From positions 3,286,001-3,350,000 of the forward strand of contig OY761615.1 of NCBI GenBank assembly GCA_963664845.1: DNA of 64,000 nucleotides, given 5' to 3'. The notes under the pieces are model-generated. The model was not told the DNA's origin. It saw only the letters and a program-made list of their open reading frames with translations, and did no database searches. Source of the DNA: CAIYTF01 sp963664845 (GTDB taxonomy: Bacteria; Bacteroidota; Ignavibacteria; Ignavibacteriales; Ignavibacteriaceae). The position numbers and the translations under genes were made by a program. Positions 10,313 through 19,410 of this stretch are shown here, in pieces; within the stretch, counting starts at the first letter, position 1, and each line of letters opens with the position of its first letter.

Positions 10313-10462
10313 TTATAAGTGTTTCTTTTCCCGGATTTGTCGAATAGCGGGGATGCTATTCACAACAACCTCGTGTATAAATACCTCATTCAGACAACAG
10401 AGTTTCAATAGTCAATAAGTAATTCCAGAGCAGCGATGCTCTCGTTATTCTTACGCTCCGGC

Positions 10463-10605
10463 GTCCTGAAAGGACATGACGTTAATAACCGTGGGTGAAA
10501 CCCACGGAACTTACTCAAAAACCAACCGTCCCTGAATGGGGCGAACTAATCAATGATCTATAAGTTCAGAGCCGATATGCATATGCCAAACCCCACCGGG
10601 GAGTG
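10463..10605. repeat. Small intergenic palindromes
   Basis: Three short dyads follow each other: GTCCT-GAA-AGGAC (10463-10475), CCGTGGGT-GAA-ACCCACGG (10489-10507) and CCCC-ACC-GGGG near 10592. Motifs of the GTGGGTGAAACCCAC type are recurrent intergenic repeats in many FCB and planctomycete genomes (general knowledge, not checked here). The last dyad may also help end the minus-strand gene that follows. Confidence 0.45.
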
Positions 10606-10607
10606 GT

Positions 10608-12317
10608 TTATTTCTGATACACCATCTTAATAGTGTTGCTATACGTCGCGCAAGTCACTCTGAGAAAATACACGCCGGCGGCCAGGCTGTTACCCGGCCT
10701 CCAGTTGATTGTATGCTCCCCGGGAGAAAACTCTGTGTGTTCGGCAAGCGTTGCTGTTTCATTCCCCAGCACGTCAAATATTTTTATTGAAGTGGTAATA
10801 CGCTCCAGTGTCTCGAACCGGATAAGCGTTTCAGGATTGAACGGATTAGGGTAATTCTGGTGCAGTCGGAATGACCCCGGCTGCAGCAAACCTTCCTTGA
10901 TATCTGCTGCGCCAACTGCAGTTCCGGTTACCGGAATTTTCTTCGGCCCGGTTGCCGGCATCCCCTGATAGTATATTTTTACCGTATCGGTAAAGTTTCC
11001 GGAGTTCCCCGGAGCAAAGGAAAGCTTGATGGTGTCTGAATCAAACAGGCCCATGCTGTTTCCGGAAACCAAACCCGATACGGAAAAGAGCAATTTACTG
11101 TTTACGGTGATGCTGTCAATCACCAAATTCTTTGAACTGAGATTAAGCAACTCGAAAGATGCACTTGCCTGTTGCCCGGTTGTGCATTGCACCGCAATGG
11201 TTGTGCGGGAAATATATATGTCAGTGACGTCGGGGACGGGCAGCATCTGTGCAAGTTTGCCGCCATAGGCTCCCGCATCATTTCTGATCAACCCCTTCGA
11301 GGGTGCAAACGCATAGCCGGGTCGTAAGGGATCAGCCCCGTCCTGGCAGACTTCAGCAGTGTCACCGGCATCAATGGCAGGGGAGGAATCGGACAAGAGG
11401 AATGTACCCTCGATTAGTGCCGGGTCCCCAACCTTGTTCAACGCCGAATAATCCTCTTCCGTGATGTTGAAGCTCAGGTATTGCGGAAGTACAACCTGCT
11501 TGCCGGACGCCTGTCTGTTCCGCCAGATGATGTTGTTTTTCACCACGGGGTTTGTGGAGTAGATGAGTATTCCGCCGGCAGTACTCGTGGAAACATTCCC
11601 AACAATGGTATTGTTTTCAATGAATGCGGAATTCTGCGGGGAAGCCCATACCATAATGCCAGCCGCACCATATGAACCGGCGCCGATGTTATGATAGATG
11701 ACGTTGTTTTTGATTTTTCCACCCGACCAGTTGAGAACAATTCCACAGGCATAGGCTGCCCCGTTGGAAGCTATGACGTTGTTGCAAATGAGCGGATTGC
11801 CATACATGCTGCTTATGCCACCACCACCGCCATTCTTCACCCCCGCTCCGGGCTTGAGCACGTTATTGATGATAATATTGTTGCGGATGACGGCTGAGCT
11901 GTAACTGAGGATAACACCACCGCCTTCCTGATACACCGAGCCGGAAAAAGTATATTTTGATCCTGTTCCGCCAGTGATGGTGAAGCCTTCCAAAACAGCG
12001 GTTGAATCTTCTCTGGTTATGAGTGAGAAGACAGCACCGGAGTCGGCATAGGCAGAATGACTTCCGTCAACAATGGTATTTTTTATGGTTTGTGGGTCCC
12101 TGGTGAAAATATAATTGCTGGCCACAACAATATTTTTCCCCCGGAAATTTACGTTCTCATAATAAGTCCCCTCAGCTACCAGGACTGTGTCGGAATTTTT
12201 TGCTGCAAGGACTGCCTGTTGGATGGTCATATAGTTCTGCGGCACGCGCAGAATATCGCAGTGTATATAGTTGCCAAATAACAATACTGTTGCAAAGGTC
12301 AGCAGTAATTTCTTCAT
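10608..12317 (-). CDS. Secreted right-handed beta-helix protein with T9SS sorting domain
   Basis: A 569-aa exported protein with a signal peptide (MKKLLLTFATVLLFGNYIHC). Residues ~25-320 form repeated short turns rich in V-x-N-N-x-I (FIENNTIVGN, VVKNNIIWRN, IRNNIIINN), the pattern of parallel beta-helix proteins such as NosD/pectate-lyase-like folds; the start VPQNYMTIQQAVLAAKNSDTV is typical of their N-terminal cap. An Ig-like region with VQCTTGQQASASFELLNLS follows, resembling abnormal-spindle-like or choice-of-anchor modules. The end is a T9SS type A domain (QNYPNPFNPETLIRFETL, GVYFLRV). No catalytic residues can be assigned, so it may be a carbohydrate-binding or structural surface protein. 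AGGA lies nine bases before the ATG. Confidence 0.87.
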   Translation of the reverse strand: MKKLLLTFATVLLFGNYIHCDILRVPQNYMTIQQAVLAAKNSDTVLVAEGTYYENVNFRGKNIVVASNYIFTRDPQTIKNTIVDGSHSAYADSGAVFSLITREDSTAVLEGFTITGGTGSKYTFSGSVYQEGGGVILSYSSAVIRNNIIINNVLKPGAGVKNGGGGGISSMYGNPLICNNVIASNGAAYACGIVLNWSGGKIKNNVIYHNIGAGSYGAAGIMVWASPQNSAFIENNTIVGNVSTSTAGGILIYSTNPVVKNNIIWRNRQASGKQVVLPQYLSFNITEEDYSALNKVGDPALIEGTFLLSDSSPAIDAGDTAEVCQDGADPLRPGYAFAPSKGLIRNDAGAYGGKLAQMLPVPDVTDIYISRTTIAVQCTTGQQASASFELLNLSSKNLVIDSITVNSKLLFSVSGLVSGNSMGLFDSDTIKLSFAPGNSGNFTDTVKIYYQGMPATGPKKIPVTGTAVGAADIKEGLLQPGSFRLHQNYPNPFNPETLIRFETLERITTSIKIFDVLGNETATLAEHTEFSPGEHTINWRPGNSLAAGVYFLRVTCATYSNTIKMVYQK

Positions 12318-12664
12318 TTTTGTTTGTTCCTGTGCTTTAATTGAAAAACTGCTGCAAATCTACGCAACAGGCAATACGGAGTCGTCCCGAATGATGATTT
12401 TGTACTCAAAACTCTGCGCTTATTATGAATTGTAGGCTGTTATTCCAGGATCGCGACGGGAAATTTGAAAAGTTTAATTCATACGAGCGTCACCCGTCTG
12501 ATTTTTCGCAGAAATATGACTAAATTTCGTTACCCCATTTATGGGATCAACAGACAGTATCCTACATTGTGAACAACCAGTTGGAACAGAAAAGCACAAT
12601 ACAATGCATCTATATGAGTTTAAAACTAACTGCCGGGAACGGCGGGGAAGCGGATATGGGGTAA
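12318..12664. other. Divergent intergenic region, no feature recognised
   Basis: 347 bp between the divergently transcribed beta-helix gene and glycosyltransferase gene. AT-rich; presumably holds both promoters. No repeat, RNA gene or convincing ORF was seen. Confidence 0.3.
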
Positions 12665-14065
12665 ATGAGTAGTGCCTCGCGACTCTTCAGAACGCATCCG
12701 GCGGCGGCTTTGTTTTTGGCTGCCTTGTTTTTCCGCGTTGTGTTCTTTCTCATTGTTCAGCCGTGGGATCCTGAAGTTGAGCGGCAGGTGGTGTTCCAGG
12801 TGGATGCCTTTGAATATCATAAAATTGCAATGGATATTGTCTGCCGGCACCAGTTCACGTTGTCCTTTGAAGCCTTTCCCGATGGTGTGCGAACTCCGGT
12901 ATACCCCTTTTATGTGGCAACAGTCTATGCGCTTTTCGGGGCGAAGCCCTTTCTCCCTATTCTGTTTCAACTTTTTTTGGACAGCCTTGCCTGCGTGTTA
13001 CTCTTTCTCATATGCCGGAAATTTCTGTCGCAGCGGGCATCGCTGTTTGCGGCAGCACTCTATGCGGTTGACCCCTATTGCATTTATTACGCGAACACCC
13101 TGTTAAGTGAATCGCTGCTTATTCTGGCACTTCTTGCCGGAGTCTACGCGCTTTCACCTTTGTTTGAGAGATCGGAAAAATATCCGGGTGTCCGACCCGT
13201 CCTGTTGGCGGGACTGCTTTTCGGAATTTCAGCTCTCATAAAACCCATAACGTTTTACCTGGTTATTCTTGTTCCTGTTATACTCTTCTTCCTGTGGAGG
13301 AAGCGGGAGAATGCCTTACGTTACCCGCTCATTTTTATCATGGCATTTTTGCTGACACTCTCCCCTTGGTTTGTTCGCAACTATATATTGTATGGGACGC
13401 CGGAATTTTCAACGTCCTCATCATTCAACCTCATGTCTCTCACCGTAATTCCCTTTGTGGCGGAGCAGGAGAAGTCACCCGTAAAAGATGTTTTCACAAG
13501 GTTGTTTGCCGAAGCCGACACCCTTGCTGTAAAAGAAGGAAAAAACATTGGTGCGATGAGTCCGTTTGAAAAGGCATCTTACTGGCAGAGGATCAGTTTA
13601 CGTTATATAAGTAAGTACCCCGCGATGTTTGTTAAAGATTACGTGTTTGGCATTGTGCACCTCTTCATTGGACTGGAAAGCAGAGAATTTGCAAAAGGAT
13701 TGCATTTCAAAGCCACGCCTGAGGACCCGCAACTGGAACAGTACGTGAATCCGTTGCAGCGAAATACAACGTGGTCCACTGCAAAAAATCCCGGCGAGCT
13801 GGCAGTTGGGTTGACGGTAGCAGGTTATTTGCTTCTGTGTTATATTCTTATAATTTTTGGAATGAAAGCATCTTATACAGACAGGCAAAAAGTGCTGGCA
13901 TTGTTCTGTATAGCAATCACCGTCTATTTTATTCTGATCACCGGAGCCGCGGGCCGGGCCCGGTTCAGATTGCCCTTCATGCCGTTTTTGTTTGTTTTTG
14001 CGGGTATGGGTGCCGAGGTGGTGTGGGGCTTTGTGATGCGGTCTGTTAAAAAAGGAAGTGAATAA
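12665..14065 (+). CDS. GT39-like polyprenyl-linked sugar glycosyltransferase, integral membrane
   Basis: A 466-aa protein with about ten hydrophobic helices. The early periplasmic loop has the acidic pattern QVDAFEYHKIAMDI and a following DGVRTPVYPFYVATVYALFG; this (D-x-x-x-Y...TPxYP) is the conserved layout of the ArnT/PMT-like glycosyltransferase 39 superfamily, which transfers sugars from polyprenyl-phosphate carriers. A second hallmark, YYANTLLSESLLILALL, matches the conserved loop before helix four. The short C-terminal tail is cytoplasmic and basic. Probable role: modification of cell-envelope polysaccharide or protein in the inner membrane; substrate unknown. It is monocistronic as far as can be seen. 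GGGG is close before the ATG. Confidence 0.8.
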   Translation: MSSASRLFRTHPAAALFLAALFFRVVFFLIVQPWDPEVERQVVFQVDAFEYHKIAMDIVCRHQFTLSFEAFPDGVRTPVYPFYVATVYALFGAKPFLPILFQLFLDSLACVLLFLICRKFLSQRASLFAAALYAVDPYCIYYANTLLSESLLILALLAGVYALSPLFERSEKYPGVRPVLLAGLLFGISALIKPITFYLVILVPVILFFLWRKRENALRYPLIFIMAFLLTLSPWFVRNYILYGTPEFSTSSSFNLMSLTVIPFVAEQEKSPVKDVFTRLFAEADTLAVKEGKNIGAMSPFEKASYWQRISLRYISKYPAMFVKDYVFGIVHLFIGLESREFAKGLHFKATPEDPQLEQYVNPLQRNTTWSTAKNPGELAVGLTVAGYLLLCYILIIFGMKASYTDRQKVLALFCIAITVYFILITGAAGRARFRLPFMPFLFVFAGMGAEVVWGFVMRSVKKGSE

Positions 14066-14288
14066 ATTTCGCTGTGAAAAACAACTAATCATTCTCTTCA
14101 ACCTCAGGTCACTGAGACCTCTGTGGCGACAGTTTATGCGGATTGCTGCCTGATGCCTTTAGCAGTAAAGATAAGAGGCAAATTATCTTTATCTGTGTTT
14201 TTCAAAACTCAGATATGATCTTCCGGGGTTTCTTTTCCGCCCCAAATTCACACCCAAAATTATTCCCATGAAAATGCAAAAAAAATAA

Positions 14289-14336
14289 TTTGCTTTTTGA
14301 AATTACCTCGTTTATATTTGTAGTCAAATGGCTACA
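14289..14336 (+). promoter_or_regulatory. Promoter with overlapping ArsR-type operator
   Basis: TTTG at 14289-14292, 20 bases, then TATATTTG at 14313-14320 matches the Bacteroidota -33/-7 promoter pattern (TTTG, TAnnTTTG). It overlaps the imperfect dyad TGTAG-tcaaatgg-CTACA (14319-14336), whose right end is two bases before the arsR-like start codon. Such dyads are typical for self-regulating ArsR/SRPBCC operons. The implied leader would be very short. Confidence 0.55.
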
Positions 14337-14338
14337 CA

Positions 14339-14653
14339 ATGAATTTAAGACGCGACGTATTTCAGGCAATAGCGGACCCGACAAGAAGGGCTATCCTTCT
14401 GTTGGTTGCTTCGCAATCGATGACAGCAGGTGCAATTGCATCCAGTTTTGAAACCGCAAGACCGACAGTTTCAAAACACTTGCATATACTCACCGAATGC
14501 AAATTGCTTGAGCAAGAACAAAATGGCAGAGAGATTTATTATCACTTAAATCCCAAAATGATAAAAGAAATAGCGGACTATATTGAACCGTTTCGAAAAC
14601 TATGGGATGACAGGTTTAATAGATTAGAAGCCGTAATGAAAAAAACAAAGTGA
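14339..14653 (+). CDS. ArsR/SmtB-family transcriptional repressor
   Basis: A 104-aa winged-helix protein. It begins with the hallmark RRDVFQAIADPTRRAILLLVA, then GAIASSFETARPTVSKHLHIL (recognition helix) and a wing with GREIYYHLNP. The metal-binding Cys pairs of classical ArsR/SmtB sensors are absent, as is usual for the subgroup linked to SRPBCC/AHSA1 genes. It should repress its own operon from the overlapping dyad upstream. It is followed after 14 bases by an AHSA1-type gene, the standard partner. The inducing signal is unknown. Confidence 0.92.
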   Translation: MNLRRDVFQAIADPTRRAILLLVASQSMTAGAIASSFETARPTVSKHLHILTECKLLEQEQNGREIYYHLNPKMIKEIADYIEPFRKLWDDRFNRLEAVMKKTK

Positions 14654-14667
14654 GGAAGCAAAATACC

Positions 14668-15132
14668 ATGGAACAAAAAACGAAACTTGATGCTGCAGAC
14701 GGAAAACAGGACTTGCTGATAACGAGAGAATTTGATTTACCCTTGGAATTGCTTTTTAAGGCATATGTGGAGCCAGACATTGTTGAGCAATGGATGGGAA
14801 CAAAAGTGCTGCGACTCGAAAACAAGAAGCATGGCAGTTACCAATTTGAAACGACCGATGCTAAGGGAAACAAATACAGTTTTACTGGGGTAATTCACGA
14901 TTTTGATCCGAACCGGCAAATTACGCGAACTTTTGAATTTGAGAAAATGCCATTTGGTGTCCAACTTGAGTTTCTGGAATTTGTTGGAATTACCGATGAC
15001 ACGAGCAGACTCACTATGCATATTGTATTTAAATCCGTAAATCACAGAGACCAAATGCTAAAGATGGGTATGGCTCAGGGCATGAACATGGCCCACAACC
15101 GGTTGCAGAGTATTGTAAATAAATTAAGATAA
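14668..15132 (+). CDS. SRPBCC/AHSA1-domain protein
   Basis: A 154-aa protein starting at the ATG at 14668, which has GAGGAAG nine bases upstream; an earlier in-frame GTG at 14650 overlaps the stop of the previous gene and lacks this signal. The sequence LLITREFDLPLELLFKAYVEPDIVEQWMG is the typical start of the AHSA1-like branch of the SRPBCC (START-like) fold, which forms a hydrophobic ligand cavity; GTKVLRLENKKHGSY and SFTGVIHDFDPNRQI match the following strands. Biochemical function is not known for this branch. It is almost certainly co-transcribed with the ArsR-type regulator upstream and the DoxX-like gene six bases downstream. Confidence 0.9.
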   Translation: MEQKTKLDAADGKQDLLITREFDLPLELLFKAYVEPDIVEQWMGTKVLRLENKKHGSYQFETTDAKGNKYSFTGVIHDFDPNRQITRTFEFEKMPFGVQLEFLEFVGITDDTSRLTMHIVFKSVNHRDQMLKMGMAQGMNMAHNRLQSIVNKLR

Positions 15133-15138
15133 CACCTT

Positions 15139-15540
15139 ATGACAAAAAGAAACAAAATTATCTATTGGATTGCCACTCTATGGCTTGGGCTGGGCATGCT
15201 GTCAACAGGAGCAGTACAGTTATTCAGAATGAAAACTGGAGCAGGGGGTGTAGATAGTATAACACATTTGGGGTATCCGCTGTATTTTCTAACCTTACTA
15301 AGTGTTTGGAAAATTTCAGGAGTTATTGCTGTGATTATCCCAAAATTCCCTCTGGTAAAGGAATGGGCATATGCAGGCTTTTTCTTTGCAATGTCGGGTG
15401 CGATATTTTCACACATCGAATCGGGCGACCCAGTGAATGAAATATTTCCATCGGTGCTGCTTCTGAGTCTCACTGTTATATCGTGGTATTTTAGACCTGC
15501 GGAGAGAAAGATCAATTCATTGAATCAAAACGTGAATTGA
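15139..15540 (+). CDS. DoxX-like integral membrane protein
   Basis: A 133-aa protein with four hydrophobic helices (IIYWIATLWLGLGMLSTGAVQLF; YPLYFLTLLSVWKISGVIAVI; WAYAGFFFAMSGAIFSHI; SVLLLSLTVISWYF). The pattern LGYPLYFLTLLSVWKISGVIAVIIPKFPLVKEWAYAG is typical of the DoxX-like family. It starts six bases after the SRPBCC gene, completing the frequent ArsR-SRPBCC-DoxX operon. Function is unclear; relatives are tied to redox or stress responses in other bacteria. Confidence 0.88.
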   Translation: MTKRNKIIYWIATLWLGLGMLSTGAVQLFRMKTGAGGVDSITHLGYPLYFLTLLSVWKISGVIAVIIPKFPLVKEWAYAGFFFAMSGAIFSHIESGDPVNEIFPSVLLLSLTVISWYFRPAERKINSLNQNVN

Positions 15541-15621
15541 ATGAGTTTCAAGGCAACTATATATCAGTTGAGACAATTATACGCTTAACACATCCTATTA
15601 TAAGATATATAATATAAAAAC

Positions 15622-16197
15622 ATGAACAACACCAATAGCAAAGAAAAGAATTTGTCCGTCGGACAAAGTGAAGAACTGCTCAAAGTATTAAAAGCCCGTT
15701 TTGAGAACAACATGAAACATCATAAAGGCCTCGAATGGGTGAAAGTACAAGAAAAATTGAAAGCTAAAACCGATAAAATGTGGTCGCTCAATGAAATGGA
15801 AAGAACCGGCGGTGAACCGGATGTTGTAGGCTATGATAAGAAGACTGATGAGTACCTTTTTATCGACTGTTCAGCAGAGAGCCCGGCAGGCCGTAGAAAT
15901 GTTTGTTACGACCGGGAAGGGTTGGAGTCAAGAAAAGCCCATAGGCCCGAAAAAAACGCTATTGATATGGCAGCAGCCATGGGAGTTGAGCTTTTAACCG
16001 AAGAACAATACCGGGAGTTGCAGAAGTTGGGAAATTTCGATAGCAAGACATCGAGTTGGGTGAAAACACCTCTTGAGATTCGAAGGCTTGGTGGCGCCCT
16101 ATTCGGCGATTTCCGCTATGGAAGTGTTTTCGTATATCACAACAGTGCGCCCTCTTACTATGGATCCAGAGCATTTCGCAGCTCGCTAAAAGTTTAA
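15622..16197 (+). CDS. DUF4256 family protein
   Basis: A 191-aa soluble protein. Features seen: LLKVLKARFENNMKHHKGLEW, TGGEPDVVGYDKKTDEYLFIDCSAESP, GRRNVCYDREGLESRK and a C-terminal RLGGALFGDFRYGSVFVYHN block, which together match the DUF4256 family as I know it. No catalytic function is established. It lies 81 bp after the DoxX-like gene on the same strand and may be the last gene of that stress-type cluster. Confidence 0.85.
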   Translation: MNNTNSKEKNLSVGQSEELLKVLKARFENNMKHHKGLEWVKVQEKLKAKTDKMWSLNEMERTGGEPDVVGYDKKTDEYLFIDCSAESPAGRRNVCYDREGLESRKAHRPEKNAIDMAAAMGVELLTEEQYRELQKLGNFDSKTSSWVKTPLEIRRLGGALFGDFRYGSVFVYHNSAPSYYGSRAFRSSLKV

Positions 16198-16336
16198 GTT
16201 TTGTATAAAGCATCACATTTTGACAAGGAGTGGAATTCGGTGCGAAAATGAATTGAGCAACCGTAACTACCGGGCCCTCCCCGATAAATTACTATCAGGG
16301 AAAGCCCTTGGTAAAATAGTGTTGCCTGGAGGTATA

Positions 16337-17389
16337 TTAAAGCGATTGAGCAACTCTGTTGGCAAGATCAGCTACTCTGCATGAATAGCCCCATTCATTG
16401 TCATACCAGGCAATAACTTTAATTAGGTTTCCACCGACAACCATGTTGGTCGGGAGATCAACGATTGCAGAACGCTCATCGCCTTTGAAATCCATTGACA
16501 CGATTGGATCGCCAAAGTCGCCTTTGGTAACGCCAAGAATGCCTTTCAACGATCCGGTGGCGGCTTCAATAAATTTGGCATTTACCTCATCCTTTGTAGT
16601 AGGCTTCTGTACGGTTACAACAAAGTCAACAACTGAAACAGTCGGCGTCGGTACCCGCATGGAGAAGCCATCGAATTTTCCGGCCAATTCCGGGATCACG
16701 AGACCAAGTGCTTTGGTAGCACCTGAAGTCGTGGGGATCATATTCAGAGCTGCGGCGCGGGACCGGCGAAGTTCTTTCCGGTGTCCCTGGTCGAGGATCA
16801 TCTGATCGTTGGTGTATGAATGAATGGTGGTCATTACTCCCGAGATAATGCCAAAATTATCATGCAACACTTTGGCTACCGGAGCAAGGCAGTTGGTAGT
16901 ACAGGAAGCATTCGAGATAACATGATGCTTTAGCGGATCGTAGCTGGCGTCATTTACACCAAGAACAAGAGTAATGTCTTCGTTCTTTGCGGGTGCAGAA
17001 ATGATCACTTTTTTTGCACCGCCTTTTGTGATATGCACGTTCGCGCCTGGTTTCCCTTTGGCGGGGTCGCCGATCGCATCAATGAATATTCCCGTTGATT
17101 CGATCACTATGTCCACGCCAACTTCCTTCCAGGGAATATTTCCCGGATCTTTTTCGTTGAATACCCGGATCTCATTTCCGTCAACAACAAAATTATTGCC
17201 GGAAAGGCCGATATTCATTTTGCCGATGCCGTAATTGGAATCGTATTTCAATAATGATGCATTTGTTTTTGTGTCGAAGAGGTCATTTATTGCAACAATT
17301 GACAGATCATTGCCATATCTGTCGGTAATCGCCTTAAAAACCTGGCGTCCAATTCTTCCGAAGCCGTTAATACCAATTTTGATACTCAT
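16337..17389 (-). CDS. gap: Glyceraldehyde-3-phosphate dehydrogenase, type I
   Basis: A 350-aa glycolytic enzyme converting glyceraldehyde 3-phosphate to 1,3-bisphosphoglycerate. Seen: the Rossmann motif INGFGRIGR near the N-terminus; VAINDLFD, whose Asp favours NAD over NADP; the active-site ISNASCTTNCLAPVAKVLHD (catalytic Cys about residue 163); HSYTNDQ with the catalytic His; RSRAAALNMIPTTSGA; and the C-terminal WYDNEWGYSCRVADLA. It is about 15 residues longer than usual because of an insertion (DPAKGKPGANVH). A strong AGGAG lies seven bases before the ATG. The tetR-type gene ends 24 bases upstream on the same strand, so the two are probably co-transcribed, an unusual pairing. Confidence 0.97.
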   Translation of the reverse strand: MSIKIGINGFGRIGRQVFKAITDRYGNDLSIVAINDLFDTKTNASLLKYDSNYGIGKMNIGLSGNNFVVDGNEIRVFNEKDPGNIPWKEVGVDIVIESTGIFIDAIGDPAKGKPGANVHITKGGAKKVIISAPAKNEDITLVLGVNDASYDPLKHHVISNASCTTNCLAPVAKVLHDNFGIISGVMTTIHSYTNDQMILDQGHRKELRRSRAAALNMIPTTSGATKALGLVIPELAGKFDGFSMRVPTPTVSVVDFVVTVQKPTTKDEVNAKFIEAATGSLKGILGVTKGDFGDPIVSMDFKGDERSAIVDLPTNMVVGGNLIKVIAWYDNEWGYSCRVADLANRVAQSL

Positions 17390-17413
17390 AATAATACTCC
17401 TATGATGAATAAT

Positions 17414-17968
17414 TTATTTTTCAAGTAATCCGATAAGACCATTTATCGCGTTGTAAAATGGTTCATCGGAAGCGGAAGCTTTTGCAAGAACATAAGCTCC
17501 CTGAAGCACGGCGGCTACCGTAAACGCGAGGTCGCCGGCATCTGCCGTATTTTTAAAATCTCCGTTACGCTGCCCTTCCTGTATTACGTCGACCAGGGCA
17601 GAATGCAGCCAGTCAAAAGAATCCTGCAAGAGCAGCCGGATATCCTCATCAGAAAGCAAATTGGGGTCTTGGGTAAGTCCCCCGATGCGGCATCCCCGCT
17701 GGATGTTTCTTGGTCTCAGCAGGAACGATTTGAGTTTCTCCATGGCTGTCTTTCCCTGAGCCAGGCGCTCGGCGGAAATGGTCCGCATTTCAAGGGCATT
17801 TTGGCGCACAGATTCAAGAGCAAGATCGGATTTACCCTTGAAATGGTGGTACATGCTGCCCTGGCCCACGCCTGAGCGTTCCTGAATAACTTTAGGACTG
17901 GTGGCTGTATATCCACGCTCCCAAAGCAGTTCACGTGTTGTTTCTATGAGTTTTTCTTTTGCATTCAT
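17414..17968 (-). CDS. TetR/AcrR-family transcriptional regulator
   Basis: A 184-aa repressor. The N-terminal HTH is clear: AKEKLIETTRELLWERGYTATSPKVIQERSGVGQGSMYHHFKGKSDLALE. The C-terminal ligand domain, including RGCRIGGLTQDP and DAGDLAFTVAAVLQGAYVLAKA, resembles the LmrA/YxaF subgroup. It is divergent from the broken short-chain dehydrogenase gene at 18299 and directly upstream of gap. Regulators of this subgroup usually control an adjacent oxidoreductase, which would fit the dehydrogenase as original target. The inducer is unknown. Confidence 0.9.
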   Translation of the reverse strand: MNAKEKLIETTRELLWERGYTATSPKVIQERSGVGQGSMYHHFKGKSDLALESVRQNALEMRTISAERLAQGKTAMEKLKSFLLRPRNIQRGCRIGGLTQDPNLLSDEDIRLLLQDSFDWLHSALVDVIQEGQRNGDFKNTADAGDLAFTVAAVLQGAYVLAKASASDEPFYNAINGLIGLLEK

Positions 17969-17979
17969 ATAATTTTACA

Positions 17980-17991
17980 TACTAATAGGTA
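17980..17991. promoter_or_regulatory. Candidate TetR operator
   Basis: The dyad TACTAATAGGTA (8 of 12 positions symmetric) sits 11 bases before the tetR-type start codon, in the divergent region shared with the dehydrogenase gene. Position fits autoregulation; the assignment is a guess based on location. Confidence 0.25.
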
Positions 17992-18298
17992 CAATTTTAA
18001 TAAATTATTCTGCTATTTCCAAATGAATTAAATGTGGGGAGTTATATCCTTCGGAAAACCGTTTTTCAGAGGCTGCCGAATTATATCATTTTGGATGGAT
18101 ATGTGCCGGAAGTATATTCACTATTGTACTTCTATCATGTGCATTTTTGCTATATTCATACCTGAAGTCTTCAGGAGTCCTAGCTCCGGTAACCCGAGAA
18201 CAATTCAGCGATCTATTTTAGCTGACAGTGGTACCAGTCCAACCAGATGAGCACGAAGTTGATTTTCTTAAATATATTAGATCAAACAGGAAAAATAA

Positions 18299-19229
18299 AT
18301 GAAAAATGCAATAATACTGATAACGGGCGCAAATACAGGCATCGGGAAAAATGCAGCAAAGCAGTTAGCTTTCTTAAACGATACGAAAAAAAATATATCT
18401 GGCCTGCAGGAATGAAAAAAAAGCAGCCGAAGCCCAAGAAGAACTTGAACAACAGACAGGCAAAAGCATTTTTGAAATTATTGTTATGGACTTAAATGAT
18501 TTGGCTTCAGTCCGAATAGCGGTCTCCTCATTGGCTAAACCAATAGATGCCTTAATAATGAACGCAGGTGGCTCGGGAGGCAAGACACCATTAACGTTAA
18601 CAAAAGATGGCGTAACAACAATTTTTGCAACCAATGTATTGGGACATGTTGTACTGGTTGAAGAATTACTTAAAGCAAAAAAGCTCAATAATGTTGCTCT
18701 GTTTGCAGGAAGTGAAGCTGCCCGTGGAATTCCCAGAATGGGCTTTAAAAGCCCGGCATTAAAAACATTTTCACGAGAGGAATTCACTTCCATAATTGAC
18801 GGCCAATATTTCGCTGACAGGAAATTCAATTCGCTTTTAGCTTATGGACAAGTAAAATATATTGGCGCAATGTGGATGGCATCGCTTTCCCGGAAATACC
18901 CGTCTTTAAGATTTATTACAATGAGTCCGGGCAGCACCCAAGGGACAGAAACAGCGAGTGATTTTCCCAAAGTGCATAAATTTGTTTACAATAAAATCAT
19001 GATGCCGATAATTTTGCCTCTAATGGGAATGGCACATTCACTTGACAAAGGAACGAAACGAATTGTTGACGGGATCAGTGACGACACGCTTAAGAGCGGT
19101 GTTTTTTATGCCAGTAAAGAAAAAGTGTTGACGGGGCCAATTGTGGACCAAAGTGAAATATTCCCTGACTTCAGGAATGAGATCTTTCAGGATGATGTGT
19201 ATGATGCCATTCACAAGTTTATCAAATAA
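18299..19229 (+). pseudogene. Short-chain dehydrogenase/reductase, frameshifted
   Basis: The ATG at 18299 opens MKNAIILITGANTGIGKNAAK, the SDR cofactor motif TGxxxGIG. The frame hits a stop after 38 codons. A +1 shift at the 8-A run 18386-18393 restores continuous SDR sequence (TKK-IYLACRNEKKAAEAQEELEQQ, then the long downstream frame from 18486: LIMNAGGSGG, YGQVKYIGAMW with the catalytic YxxxK, and a C-terminal helix region), giving about 310 residues in total. One A too many in the homopolymer explains everything. It may be a recent inactivation, a sequencing error, or slippage-dependent expression. It is divergent from the TetR-type regulator. Substrate unknown. Confidence 0.8.
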
Positions 19230-19247
19230 TTGGATGGGAGAAATCGA

Positions 19248-19410
19248 GATCATAAAACAAGGGGAATTGCCCCTAAAACTTTACCCCGTGAAACCGCTTG
19301 TCTCTCACTATGTCCCCCAATAGTTGCTCAGCAGGCGTCTCGCGTTTCTGCAATTCGCGGCAAATAATTTTGGCTGTTTCTCTAAGCTCTTTTTCTTTGT
19401 TGAGGCTCAT
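19248..19410 (-). pseudogene. DUF559 endonuclease, 3'-truncated copy C
   Basis: The first 57 or so codons match the intact copy at 19781-20188 (SLNKEKELRETAKIICRELQ, then ETPAEQL, IVRDKRFHGVKF). An in-frame TAG replaces the Tyr codon of KFYRQ, and similarity ends after QFPLFYDL, about 20 bases from the end of the dehydrogenase gene. The catalytic half is missing. Confidence 0.85.

Noticed and set aside
13598..14101. 167-codon open frame on the minus strand
   Set aside because: It lies opposite the 3' end of the glycosyltransferase gene; Cys- and His-rich composition is typical of an antisense shadow.
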